From Bacteroides sp. (GTDB taxonomy: Bacteria; Bacteroidota; Bacteroidia; Bacteroidales; Bacteroidaceae): a stretch of 64,000 nt of DNA. This document shows, in pieces, positions 1 through 8,359 of this stretch (position 1 is the stretch's first letter; each line of letters opens with the position of its first letter). The notes beneath the pieces are model-generated. The model searched no databases. It was not told the origin of the DNA and saw nothing but the letters and a program-made list of their open reading frames with translations. The stretch covers positions 21,554 through 85,553 of the forward strand of contig NZ_JASLER010000070.1 in assembly GCF_030151085.1 (NCBI RefSeq), written 5' to 3'. The position numbers were made by a program, and so were the translations under genes.

Positions 1-2341
1 GTGGCTTACCTTCGGTCATGCGTACTACTTTCTCGTTGGTCGATTCGGATGTTTGTCCGTAGTAGTAAATCTTTTGCAGGTTCAATTTGGTTACTTTGTT
101 GCGGTTGAAGGAGATATTAAAATCGGTATCCCATTTGAACTTGCCTACAAAATTCTTGGAGTTGATGGCGAATTCCAATCCTTTATTCTCCATCTCACCT
201 TCATTTCTTGTAACGGATGAAACTGAAGCGGTAGAGGGTAGGGGGACATCCATCAGCAAGTTGGTGGTATGCTTGTAGTAGGCATCTGCTGTGAATTGCA
301 GGCGATTATCCAAGACGCTTAGGTCGATACCGATATTGGTTTGGGTGGTGGTTTCCCAAGTCAGGTCGCGGTTGGGCATATTGGCAGGGCTGAGGGTAAC
401 CATGGCATTGGCTTTTCCTTCTTCCCACCAATTTTGTCGGGTGATGTTGTAGCGTTGGAGGTAAGCATAGTCGCCGATACCCGATTGGTTACCGGTTTGT
501 CCCCAACCACCACGTAATTTCAAATCGTTGATCCAGGTATAGTCCTCCATGAACTTCTCAGAAGATAAACGCCAACCGGCAGATATGGATGGAAATATAC
601 CCCAACGCTTTCCGGGAGCCAGTTTGGATGAACCGTCCGTACGCATATTAGCGGTAACCATATATTTGCTGTCATAGTTGTAAGCTGCACGGAAGGCATA
701 GGACATAATAGCCCATTGTGAAGCCGTAGTGCCATTGCCTTGTGATACTTTGTTTCCTGCATTCAAGGTATGGATGTCTGATGAGAAGAAATGGGAAACG
801 CCTTGGTAAGAATAGGTGTAATCCGAATTGGTATAAGAACTTACGGCAACTGCTGAGAGGGCATGTTTCTTGAATTTCTTATCGAAAGACAAGGTGTTAT
901 CGAATACCAATACTGTGCTTTGAGAGCGATTGTCGTCGGCTGTACCGAATTGTTCACGTCCATAAGAGGTCTTCTTGGGGTCGAGGAAGGATGTGTAATG
1001 GTAACTTTTCCGGTCGATAGCAAGAGAAGACTTGAACTTCAGGAAAGGAGCAAAAGTGATTTCACCGGACACATTGCCTAACAAACGGTTGCTCTTCGCT
1101 ATATTGTCGGCAGAACGTGACATGTTTGAGACAGGGTGCGTTACATTGGCACCGTAGAAGTTATTGTAATATTGTCCGGGATTCTCATCGTCCCAAATCT
1201 TGGCATAAGTAGGGGTGTTGATAACAGAAAGAACTACACCGGCCCGGTTGGCACCTTGTCCCGAAATAATTCCATTACTGCTGTAGTCGGAGTAAGCGAC
1301 ACTGGATGATAACTTAAACCATTTTCTGATTTGGTTCTCCAGGTTAGCGCGAAAGTTATATCTTTTATAAAAAGCGACTTTAATTACACCGTCATCTTGT
1401 GTATAACCCCCTGAAACGAAATATCTCATTTTATCGTTTCCGTTGGAGAAGGATAACTGGTAGTTCTGATTAACTCCGGTGGTAAAGGTTTCTTTAAACC
1501 AGTCTGTTTCGTCTTTCAATCCGTCCGGCAGATTGATGGCTCCGGTTTCGTCCATCAGTTCTTTATATTGTGCATGATTCAGGGACTTCATGCTCTTGAT
1601 GACATTAGAGAAGCCGACGAATGAATTGAAAGCAATCTTTGCTTCTCCTTTGGCTCCGCTTTTAGTGGTTATCAGTACGACACCATTGGCTGCACGCGAA
1701 CCATAGATTGCTGCCGATGAGGCATCTTTCAATATCTGCATGGTTTCGATGTCGTTTGGTGATAGGTAACCGATGTCGGTCATTGGTACTCCGTCCACTA
1801 CATACAATGGATCGTTACTGGCGCTGATAGAAGAATTACCACGGACACGAATCACCATTTCCTGTCCGGGAAGTCCGTTCGGTTGCGTAATCTGTACACC
1901 TGCAGCCTTGCCTTGCAATGCGGCTCCGGTTGAAATGATAGGACGTTCATTCAATTCTTTAGTTGAAACTGAAGTTACAGAGGTGGTTACATCTTTTTTC
2001 TGCATAGTACCATAGCCGATGACAACTACCTCATCCAAAAGTTCGGAATCATCTTTCAATTCAATTTTCAATGGCTTAGAGGTAGCTTTTACTTCGGTAG
2101 TCTGATATCCGATATAGGATATCGTGATCGTTGCGTTGGGTGCAGTCTTCAAACTGAAGTTTCCGTCCATATCGGTAATCATTCCATTGCTTGTCCCTTT
2201 TTCTAAAACGGAGGCTCCGATAATTGGTTCTTGATTAGAGTCTGTTACTTTTCCGCTGACAGTGATTTGCTGAGCAAATGCACTTATTGATAAGAATAAC
2301 ATCAATAGCGAAAAAAGAAATCGAATTCTTTGTTCTTTCAT
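1..2341 (-). CDS. SusC/RagA-family TonB-dependent outer-membrane transporter, 5' part only
   Basis: The gene reads leftwards from the ATG at 2341 and runs off the left edge with no stop after about 780 codons. SusC proteins are usually about 1000 residues, so the last part of the barrel is missing. Visible in order are a signal peptide ending near SISAFAQQ, a carboxypeptidase-regulatory-like beta-sandwich (VSGKVTDSNQEPIIGAS), the LLDEVVVIGYG segment before the plug, the plug (YVVDGVPM, ILKDASSAAIYGSRAANGV) and barrel strands. There is no N-terminal STN domain, so it should not signal to an anti-sigma factor. SusC forms the TonB-driven channel under a SusD lid and imports oligosaccharides across the outer membrane. 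Its SusD partner would lie left of the window. The minus strand carries TACATTTG (2415-2408), a possible -7 box, but no convincing -33 box. Confidence 0.93.
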   Translation of the reverse strand, partial: MKEQRIRFLFSLLMLFLSISAFAQQITVSGKVTDSNQEPIIGASVLEKGTSNGMITDMDGNFSLKTAPNATITISYIGYQTTEVKATSKPLKIELKDDSELLDEVVVIGYGTMQKKDVTTSVTSVSTKELNERPIISTGAALQGKAAGVQITQPNGLPGQEMVIRVRGNSSISASNDPLYVVDGVPMTDIGYLSPNDIETMQILKDASSAAIYGSRAANGVVLITTKSGAKGEAKIAFNSFVGFSNVIKSMKSLNHAQYKELMDETGAINLPDGLKDETDWFKETFTTGVNQNYQLSFSNGNDKMRYFVSGGYTQDDGVIKVAFYKRYNFRANLENQIRKWFKLSSSVAYSDYSSNGIISGQGANRAGVVLSVINTPTYAKIWDDENPGQYYNNFYGANVTHPVSNMSRSADNIAKSNRLLGNVSGEITFAPFLKFKSSLAIDRKSYHYTSFLDPKKTSYGREQFGTADDNRSQSTVLVFDNTLSFDKKFKKHALSAVAVSSYTNSDYTYSYQGVSHFFSSDIHTLNAGNKVSQGNGTTASQWAIMSYAFRAAYNYDSKYMVTANMRTDGSSKLAPGKRWGIFPSISAGWRLSSEKFMEDYTWINDLKLRGGWGQTGNQSGIGDYAYLQRYNITRQNWWEEGKANAMVTLSPANMPNRDLTWETTTQTNIGIDLSVLDNRLQFTADAYYKHTTNLLMDVPLPSTASVSSVTRNEGEMENKGLEFAINSKNFVGKFKWDTDFNISFNRNKVTKLNLQKIYYYGQTSESTNEKVVRMTEGKP

Positions 2342-2683
2342 ACGTATTAAATTTAAAAATAAATAATGGGTTACTATTAGTTTTATCTGTTTTGGATTTC
2401 AACTGCGCAAATGTATAGCTATTGTAGGTAGGTTGTTTCCGAACAAGATTTTGAAGTGGATTTTTTAATCTTGAATATTTGCGTAATATATTGATATATA
2501 ATGTTTAATAAGTCTAGTGACTGCTTCGAAAAAGTGGATGCAATATGGATGAATTCACCTTCATATAAAGGGCGTTTATGAGACTTTTGGGATATTAATA
2601 TAAAAACTATTTGCTGTTTAGTAAAAAACTATTTTGCATAGACCTGAAAGTTCTTTTGCATATAAGATAAACTTTGATTAAAG

Positions 2684-2758
2684 CTTTTGATTATATAACC
2701 GAAACTTTTAATTATATAACCGAAAGCTTTGGTTTTATAATCAAAAGTTTCGGTTATA
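2684..2758. repeat. Palindromic array of four 21-bp repeat units
   Basis: Two head-to-tail 21-bp units (2684-2704 and 2705-2725) differ at one base; their core is TTATATAACCGAAA. They are followed by an inverted copy at 2727-2747 (18 of 21 positions match) and a partial inverted copy at 2747-2758. As a result, 2694-2709 and 2743-2758 form a perfect 16-bp inverted repeat. There is no T-run, so it is not a simple terminator. It may be an operator or a recombination remnant. Function is unknown. Confidence 0.75.
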
Positions 2759-2928
2759 GTTTTCTTTATACTAAAGATATCTTTTATATCTATGCAAAGC
2801 AAGTTTTAAGTAAGGTTGGAGTAAGTTTTCCATTTGTATGTTAAAGTATAGTCAGAGTGATAGCTTGCTCTTATTATATATATGTGTAAAGAAGTGAGGG
2901 ATATACAGATAATTTTCAGATAGAACCT

Positions 2929-2959
2929 TTTGTACTTCAAGAAAATACTTTTATCTTTG
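2929..2959 (+). promoter_or_regulatory. Bacteroides-type promoter for rpsA
   Basis: TTTG at 2929-2932, a 19-base spacer, then TATCTTTG at 2952-2959. This is a full match to the known Bacteroides housekeeping promoter (-33 TTTG, -7 TAnnTTTG). It implies a 5' leader of roughly 60 bases before the ATG at 3025. Confidence 0.8.
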
Positions 2960-3024
2960 CACCCGATTTTTATGAGTCAATATAAAGTCTCACTTAATTA
3001 ACGAGTTAAACAATTTATTTATTA

Positions 3025-4821
3025 ATGGAAAATTTAAAGAATGTTGCTCCCATTGAAGACTTCAACTGGGATGCCTACGAAAACGGTGAAGCCGTAACAA
3101 ACGTAAGTCATGATGACTTAGAAAAAGCGTATGACACTACGCTGAACAAAGTTAACGACCGCGAGGTAGTTGACGGAACCGTAATCGCAATGAACAAGCG
3201 TGAAGTAGTTGTGAACATCGGTTACAAATCAGACGGTATCATTCCGATGAGTGAATTCCGTTACAACCCTGAACTGACTATCGGTGATACAGTAGAAGTA
3301 TATATCGAAAATCAGGAAGACAAAAAAGGACAGCTCGTTCTGTCTCACCGCAAGGCTCGTGCTACTCGTTCTTGGGATCGCGTTAACGCAGCTTTGGAAA
3401 ACGAAGAAATTATCAAGGGATTCATCAAGTGCCGTACCAAGGGTGGTATGATCGTAGATGTATTCGGCATCGAAGCTTTCTTGCCGGGTTCTCAGATCGA
3501 CGTGAAGCCTATCCGCGACTACGATGTATTCGTTGGCAAAACAATGGAATTCAAGGTTGTTAAGATCAACCAGGAATTCAAGAACGTGGTTGTTTCTCAC
3601 AAAGCTCTTATCGAAGCTGAGTTGGAACAACAGAAGAAAGAAATTATCGGTAAGCTCGAAAAAGGACAAGTTCTTGAGGGTACCGTTAAGAATATCACTT
3701 CCTATGGTGTATTTATCGACTTGGGTGGCGTAGATGGTTTGATCCATATTACTGACCTCTCTTGGGGCCGCGTAAGCGATCCGAAGGAAGTTGTTGAACT
3801 TGACCAGAAACTCAACGTTGTTATCCTTGATTTCGACGACGAGAAGAAGCGTATCGCTCTGGGCTTGAAGCAACTTACTCCTCATCCTTGGGATGCATTG
3901 AGCAACGAGCTTAAAGTTGGTGATCATGTGAAGGGTAAAGTAGTCGTTATGGCTGACTACGGTGCATTCATCGAAATCGCTGCCGGCGTTGAAGGTTTGA
4001 TCCACGTATCTGAAATGTCTTGGTCACAACACTTGCGTTCTGCACAAGACTTTATGAAGGTTGGTGACGAAGTAGAAGCTGTAGTTCTTACACTGGATCG
4101 TGAAGAACGTAAGATGTCTCTCGGTATCAAACAATTGAAGTCAGATCCTTGGGAAACTATCGAAGAAAAATATCCTATCGGTTCTAAGCATGTAGCTAAA
4201 GTACGTAACTTCACTAACTTCGGTGTATTCGTAGAAATCGAAGAAGGTGTTGACGGCTTGATCCACATCTCTGACCTGTCTTGGACTAAGAAGGTTAAAC
4301 ATCCTTCTGAATTCACTCAGATTGGTGCTGATATCGACGTACAAGTTCTGGAAATCGACAAAGAAAACCGTCGCTTGAGCCTTGGTCACAAGCAACTCGA
4401 AGAAAATCCTTGGGATGTATTCGAAACAGTATTCACTGTAGGTTCTGTACACGAAGGTACTATCATCGAAATGTTGGATAAGGGTGCAGTTGTTGCTCTG
4501 CCTTATGGCGTAGAAGGTTTCGCTACTCCGAAACACCTCGTTAAGGAAGACGGCTCACAAGCTCAGATGGACGAGAAACTTGAGTTCAAGGTGATTGAGT
4601 TCAACAAGGACGCTAAGCGTATCATCCTTTCTCATAGCCGCATCTTCGAAGATGTTGCTAAGGCAGAAGAAAGAGCTGAAAAGAAAGCTGCTAACAAGAA
4701 GACATCTGCTCCGAAGAGAGAAGAGTCTGCTTCTATCCAAAACCAAGCTGCATCTACTACTTTGGGTGACATCGACGCTTTGGCTGCTTTGAAAGAGCAA
4801 ATGGAAGCTAACAAGAAGTAA
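3025..4821 (+). CDS. rpsA: 30S ribosomal protein S1
   Basis: The 598-residue protein consists of S1 (OB-fold) RNA-binding repeats. I place six at about residues 50-112, 126-195, 214-284, 300-370, 386-457 and 472-545. The central copies carry the recurring pattern YGVFI / GVDGLIHI / LSW. A charged tail rich in Lys, Glu and Ala follows. In Bacteroidota, S1 sits on the small subunit and helps load mRNAs, which matters because these bacteria make little use of Shine-Dalgarno pairing. The gene has its own promoter and a strong terminator, so it appears monocistronic. Codon use is regular, as expected for a highly expressed gene. Length and repeat number fit the family. Confidence 0.97.
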   Translation: MENLKNVAPIEDFNWDAYENGEAVTNVSHDDLEKAYDTTLNKVNDREVVDGTVIAMNKREVVVNIGYKSDGIIPMSEFRYNPELTIGDTVEVYIENQEDKKGQLVLSHRKARATRSWDRVNAALENEEIIKGFIKCRTKGGMIVDVFGIEAFLPGSQIDVKPIRDYDVFVGKTMEFKVVKINQEFKNVVVSHKALIEAELEQQKKEIIGKLEKGQVLEGTVKNITSYGVFIDLGGVDGLIHITDLSWGRVSDPKEVVELDQKLNVVILDFDDEKKRIALGLKQLTPHPWDALSNELKVGDHVKGKVVVMADYGAFIEIAAGVEGLIHVSEMSWSQHLRSAQDFMKVGDEVEAVVLTLDREERKMSLGIKQLKSDPWETIEEKYPIGSKHVAKVRNFTNFGVFVEIEEGVDGLIHISDLSWTKKVKHPSEFTQIGADIDVQVLEIDKENRRLSLGHKQLEENPWDVFETVFTVGSVHEGTIIEMLDKGAVVALPYGVEGFATPKHLVKEDGSQAQMDEKLEFKVIEFNKDAKRIILSHSRIFEDVAKAEERAEKKAANKKTSAPKREESASIQNQAASTTLGDIDALAALKEQMEANKK

Positions 4822-4846
4822 TTTACTTCCTAATATAATAAAGTAA

Positions 4847-4877
4847 GGGCGCTTGTGCAAACAGGCGCCCTTTCTTT
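4847..4877 (+). terminator. Rho-independent terminator of rpsA
   Basis: A 10-bp stem (GGGCGCTTGT paired with ACAGGCGCCC, one G-U) is closed by a GCAA tetraloop at 4857-4860 and followed by TTTCTTT. It starts 25 bases after the rpsA stop. Confidence 0.9.
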
Positions 4878-4929
4878 GTATCAGCTAGTCAGAATATTGA
4901 AGAATACGGGTTGTTTCCTTTTTTATCAC

Positions 4930-4937
4930 TATCTTTG
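4930..4937 (+). promoter_or_regulatory. Candidate -7 box for the 4966 lipoprotein gene
   Basis: TATCTTTG matches the Bacteroides -7 consensus and lies 28 bases before the ATG. No good TTTG is found at the expected spacing, so the -33 half is weak. Confidence 0.45.
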
Positions 4938-4965
4938 CAAGATAATATATTAAAAAATAGTCATT

Positions 4966-5757
4966 ATGGAAAACATTCTTAAAAACTCGGGTAAGGTCAT
5001 CTTGTTTGCTTGTTTGTCATTGATACTGTTGACAGGATGTGATCAAAAGTCAAAATTGAAGTTAGGCATAGAAGCTGCTAACAAGCAATGTCCTATGAAG
5101 ATGGGAACGGTAGGTGAAGTATCGAGTATCACTTATGATGGTACGGATGTGGTTTATCTTTTGACGATGAATGAAGATTACATTGATTTAGAGGCTTTGG
5201 ACAAAAAACCGGAGGCTGTGAAAGCTGCCGCAGTTGCTATGTTCAGAAATCCGGAAAAGAATATAAAGGAAATGTTGAACCTTGTTATTGACTCTAATTC
5301 AGGTATTAAATTTGTATATAAAGGACAAACTTCGGGAAAAGAAGTGAGTTGCTATTTGGGAACAGAGGACTTGAAGAACCTTTTGAACCAGGATATGTCT
5401 AAAGAAGAAAGTGATCAGAAGAAACTGGAAGAATTGGTGAATGTAACCAATGTTTCATGTCCTATGGCGATAGATGAGGCTACTACTCTCAATAATTTGA
5501 CTATAGAGTCCGATAGAGTAGTTTATCATTATACTGTTGATGAGGAATCAATGGAAATAGCAACAATGAAAGAGAATGAAGGAGAGATAAAGCAAAATAT
5601 TAAATCGTCTTTGGATGTATCAGAGCCTGCTTTAAAAATGTTTTTGGAAGCATGTATAAAGAGTAATAAAGGGCTGGGATATCAATATGCAGGTAATACT
5701 TCCGGCGAAAGCGTAGAAATTATTTTTAGCGTCTCCGAAATAAAAGCACTTTTGTAA
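4966..5757 (+). CDS. Lipoprotein with an internally duplicated unknown domain
   Basis: I do not recognise the family. The 263-residue protein begins with a lipoprotein signal peptide ending in the lipobox LLTGC (Cys at residue 25), so it should be lipid-anchored in the cell envelope. The rest looks like two copies of one domain of about 100 residues. Copy one (about 37-140) begins near QCPMKMG and ends with GQTSGKEVSCYL. Copy two (about 160-263) begins near SCPMAID and ends with GNTSGESVEIIFSVSEIKALL-type sequence. Both share a Cys-Pro-Met start and a G-x-T-S-G-x-x-V end. The gene follows the rpsA terminator and precedes rnz by 32 bases, so it may be co-transcribed with rnz, but there is no functional clue in that. 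Confidence 0.8.
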   Translation: MENILKNSGKVILFACLSLILLTGCDQKSKLKLGIEAANKQCPMKMGTVGEVSSITYDGTDVVYLLTMNEDYIDLEALDKKPEAVKAAAVAMFRNPEKNIKEMLNLVIDSNSGIKFVYKGQTSGKEVSCYLGTEDLKNLLNQDMSKEESDQKKLEELVNVTNVSCPMAIDEATTLNNLTIESDRVVYHYTVDEESMEIATMKENEGEIKQNIKSSLDVSEPALKMFLEACIKSNKGLGYQYAGNTSGESVEIIFSVSEIKALL

Positions 5758-5789
5758 ATCTCAGGAAAATTGTTCCGAATATATCGGTA

Positions 5790-6704
5790 ATGGAAAAATT
5801 CGAATTACATATCCTTGGTTGTGGCTCAGCTTTGCCTACAACGCGCCATTTCCCTACATCACAGATTGTAAATGTACGCGATAAGCTGTTTATGATCGAT
5901 TGCGGAGAAGGGGCACAATTGCAGTTCCGTAAATCGCGGCTTAAGTTCTCAAGGCTGAATCACATCTTTATTTCACACCTGCATGGTGACCATTGTTTTG
6001 GTCTGCTGGGGTTAATATCCACGCTGAACCTTTTGGGGCGTACAGCAGAGTTACATATTCATTCGCCCAAAGGATTGGAAACGCTGTTTGCTCCGATGCT
6101 TAGTTACTTCAATCACCAGATGACGTACAAGCTTATTTTCCATGAGTTTGAAACGAAAGAACCAACGGTTATTTATGAAGATCGCTCCATGACGGTAACT
6201 ACCATTCCATTGCGTCATCGTATGCCATGCTGTGGCTTTTTATTTGCCGAGAAAGCCCGACCTAATCATATTATTAGGGATATGATAGACTTCTATCAAG
6301 TGCCGGTATACGAACTGAACCGTATTAAGAACGGCGCAGATTACGTAACTCCCGAAGGAGAAGTTATTTCCAATACACTCTTGACGTCACCATCTGATCC
6401 TTCCCGTAAGTATGCTTATTGCTCCGATACTATCTTTCTACCTTCTATTATAGAACAGATTAAAGGTGTTGATTTGCTATTCCATGAAGCTACCTTCGCT
6501 AATGAAGACGCTCCTCGTGCCAAAGAGACCTATCATACTACAGCTGAACAGGCTGCTCAGATTGCTCGTGATGCAGCAGTAAAGAAGTTACTGATAGGAC
6601 ATTTCTCCGCCCGCTACGAAGACGAGACTATTTTGTTACAAGAAGCTTCCGCTATATTTCCCGATACCCAACTTGCTAAAGAAACGCTTTGCGTGTCGAT
6701 ATAA
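5790..6704 (+). CDS. rnz: Ribonuclease Z
   Basis: The 304-residue protein is a metallo-beta-lactamase-fold nuclease. The zinc-binding motif HLHGDH is at residues 63-68, preceded by the family's GCGSALPTT start and the MIDCGEG segment. Later family landmarks are PLRHRMPCCGF and, near the end, HFSARY. RNase Z cuts the 3' trailer from pre-tRNAs, a cytoplasmic role, especially where the CCA end is not encoded. Length is typical of the short bacterial form. It begins 32 bases after the lipoprotein gene and ends before a separate promoter for the sigma operon. Confidence 0.95.
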   Translation: MEKFELHILGCGSALPTTRHFPTSQIVNVRDKLFMIDCGEGAQLQFRKSRLKFSRLNHIFISHLHGDHCFGLLGLISTLNLLGRTAELHIHSPKGLETLFAPMLSYFNHQMTYKLIFHEFETKEPTVIYEDRSMTVTTIPLRHRMPCCGFLFAEKARPNHIIRDMIDFYQVPVYELNRIKNGADYVTPEGEVISNTLLTSPSDPSRKYAYCSDTIFLPSIIEQIKGVDLLFHEATFANEDAPRAKETYHTTAEQAAQIARDAAVKKLLIGHFSARYEDETILLQEASAIFPDTQLAKETLCVSI

Positions 6705-6717
6705 ATTAAACTTTTAT

Positions 6718-6725
6718 TATCTTTG
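6718..6725 (+). promoter_or_regulatory. Candidate -7 box for the ECF sigma operon
   Basis: TATCTTTG lies 33 bases upstream of the ATG at 6759 and just after the rnz stop. It matches the -7 consensus; a -33 TTTG is not found at the right spacing. Confidence 0.45.
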
Positions 6726-6758
6726 CTCGTCTAAATACCAAAATGCGAATAGAAAACT

Positions 6759-7313
6759 ATGAACCCTTCCTATAATGAACGCGAAGTACTAGCCCTCTTG
6801 CAGGAAGAGAGTACACAGAAGCGGGGATTTGAGATGATTGTCGCCCGGTATAGCGAACAGCTGTATTGGCAGATTCGCCGTATGGTACTTTCTCACGAAG
6901 ACGCTAACGATTTGCTTCAGAATACCTTCGTTAAAGCATGGACTAACATTGATTATTTCCGGGCAGAAGCGAAGCTATCTACCTGGCTCTATCGCATTGC
7001 TTTGAATGAATGCTTGACTTTCTTGAACAAGCAACGTGCCACGTCTACGGTATCATTGGACGATCCCGAAGCGGATGCTCTTCAAAAACTAGAGAGTGAT
7101 CCTTATTTCTCAGGTGACCGGGCACAGAAATCATTGCAGAAAGCCTTGCTTACCTTGCCCGAAAAACAACGGATGGTATTCAACCTGAAGTACTATCAAG
7201 AAATGAAGTACGAGGAGATGTCCGACATCTTCGGCACCTCTGTAGGCGCTCTGAAAGCTTCTTACCATCATGCCGTGAAAAAAATAGAGAAGTTTTTGAG
7301 TGAAGAGTATTAA
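6759..7313 (+). CDS. ECF-type RNA polymerase sigma factor
   Basis: The 184-residue protein has the two-domain layout of extracytoplasmic-function sigma factors. Region 2 (about residues 20-95) contains DANDLLQNTFVKAWTN and the promoter-melting helix LSTWLYRIALNECL. Region 4 (about 125-180) contains LPEKQRMVFNLKYYQEMKYEEM followed by a helix-turn-helix. It directs RNA polymerase to a small stress or envelope regulon. Two small genes follow at gaps of 17 and 28 bases: a one-pass membrane protein and a secreted protein. This is the common order of sigma factor, membrane regulator and periplasmic sensor. It is not next to susC or fecR, so it probably is not a glycan-uptake sigma factor. Confidence 0.92.
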   Translation: MNPSYNEREVLALLQEESTQKRGFEMIVARYSEQLYWQIRRMVLSHEDANDLLQNTFVKAWTNIDYFRAEAKLSTWLYRIALNECLTFLNKQRATSTVSLDDPEADALQKLESDPYFSGDRAQKSLQKALLTLPEKQRMVFNLKYYQEMKYEEMSDIFGTSVGALKASYHHAVKKIEKFLSEEY

Positions 7314-7330
7314 ACCTTTGCCCGAAAACG

Positions 7331-7729
7331 ATGTCTAATGAAACAGAGAGGAGAAAGCTTATGAAAGAAGAAGATAAATTGCAGAAAATGATAGGAACGG
7401 AGAATCCTTTCCGCGTTCCCGAGGGTTATTTTGAGAGCCTTACTTCGGAGGTAATGAACCGGCTTCCCGAAAAAGAGAAATCTTTAGGTGCAACACGTAA
7501 AGAATCTACAATGTGGGAGAGAGTAAGACCATGGCTGTACATGACTGCTATGTTCATCGGTGCCGCATTGATTATACGGGTGGCTTCGACTGATCGTACG
7601 CCGGCAGCAGACCGTGTGGCGGCCGAAGAATCGGAAACAGAAATAGAATATATCAATATGGCTGTAGATAACTCCATGTTGGATGATTATTCATTATATG
7701 TATACCTTGCAGACTCGAGTGCTGAGTGA
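7331..7729 (+). CDS. Small single-pass membrane protein, probable regulator of the upstream sigma factor
   Basis: The 132-residue protein has a charged cytoplasmic N-terminal half containing NPFRVPEGYFESL, one transmembrane helix at about residues 69-84 (WLYMTAMFIGAALIIRV), and an acidic outer tail ending DDYSLYVYLADSSAE. The short motif PxGYFE recurs in proteins encoded beside ECF sigma factors in Bacteroidota. From position and topology I infer an anti-sigma-like role, but I see no classic zinc anti-sigma motif. An AGAGGAG run just before the in-frame ATG at 7361 means translation could start there instead, ten codons later. Confidence 0.75.
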   Translation: MSNETERRKLMKEEDKLQKMIGTENPFRVPEGYFESLTSEVMNRLPEKEKSLGATRKESTMWERVRPWLYMTAMFIGAALIIRVASTDRTPAADRVAAEESETEIEYINMAVDNSMLDDYSLYVYLADSSAE

Positions 7730-7757
7730 GGTAAGAACTACTTAACTGATTGAAAAA

Positions 7758-8234
7758 ATGAAAAAGCTAATAGTACTATTTGTAATGATGTGTGGCATTA
7801 TGCCTTTGCTTTGGGCTAGTCATGGAACAGACCAGCATTTGTCTCCCGAAGAATTTCGTGCCAAGCAAAGAGCTTTTATCACAGAAAAAGCTGAATTGAC
7901 CAAAGAAGAAGCCGCTAAGTTTTTCCCTGTTTACTTTGAATTGCAAGATCGCAAGAAACAGTTGAATGACGAAGTATGGCAATTGATACGTAAGGGCAAA
8001 GATGAAAATCTTACGGATGCTCAATATGGCGAGATAATGGAAGGTATATACGATGCCCGCATTGCTTCCGACCGTTTGGATAAGACCTATTTTGATAAAT
8101 ACAAGAAGATATTGTCTTGCAAGAAAATTTATTTAGTGCAGAAGGCAGAGATGCGTTTCCATCGTGAATTGCTGAAGGGAATGAATAAGAAGCAGTCCAA
8201 TGCAGCGCAGAAGAAACCCCAGGGAAAGAAGTAA
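7758..8234 (+). CDS. Secreted helical protein, Spy/CpxP-like periplasmic sensor
   Basis: The 158-residue protein has a signal peptide (MKKLIVLFVMMCGIMPLLWAS) and a mostly helical, charged mature part. Features are LSPEEFRAKQRAFITEKAELT, KEEAAKFFPVYFELQDRKKQLN and a basic tail. The pattern of an acidic helix followed by an F-P-x-Y helix resembles small Spy/CpxP-like periplasmic proteins often placed after sigma/anti-sigma pairs in Bacteroidota. Such proteins damp or sense envelope stress. This one would be third in the operon, 28 bases after the membrane protein. The family assignment rests on layout rather than a decisive motif. Confidence 0.75.
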   Translation: MKKLIVLFVMMCGIMPLLWASHGTDQHLSPEEFRAKQRAFITEKAELTKEEAAKFFPVYFELQDRKKQLNDEVWQLIRKGKDENLTDAQYGEIMEGIYDARIASDRLDKTYFDKYKKILSCKKIYLVQKAEMRFHRELLKGMNKKQSNAAQKKPQGKK

Positions 8235-8275
8235 ATATGCTCCTCTTTAATAAGAGGGATGTATGATATAAAAAC

Positions 8276-8359
8276 AGATGGTCTGTTTGCATGAAACAGA
8301 CCATCTATTGAGGTCTAATAGACCATCCGTTTACACCAAACAGATGGTCTATTTTTTTT
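8276..8359. terminator. Paired bidirectional terminator between convergent operons
   Basis: Two related hairpins lie back to back. The first (8276-8288 with 8294-8306, perfect 13-bp stem) is followed on the minus strand by a T-run and would end the leftward mazG operon. The second (8317-8332 with 8338-8353, 16 bp with one mismatch) is followed on the plus strand by T8 and would end the sigma operon. Both stems contain AGACCATC. The second overlaps the mazG stop codon at 8349-8351. Confidence 0.85.

Larger units (their letters stand above)
2342..3024. other. 683-bp non-coding divergent intergenic region
   Basis: This AT-rich spacer separates the leftward susC from rightward rpsA. I see no plausible coding sequence in it. 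It holds a candidate susC -7 box (2408-2415, minus strand), the repeat array at 2684-2758 and the rpsA promoter at 2929-2959, each listed or described separately. The interval 2420-2680 shows nothing else I can support. Confidence 0.7.

Noticed and set aside
3229..4005. A 258-codon minus-strand frame inside rpsA
   Set aside because: It is a shadow of the codon bias in a highly expressed gene; it has no recognisable domain or upstream signal.
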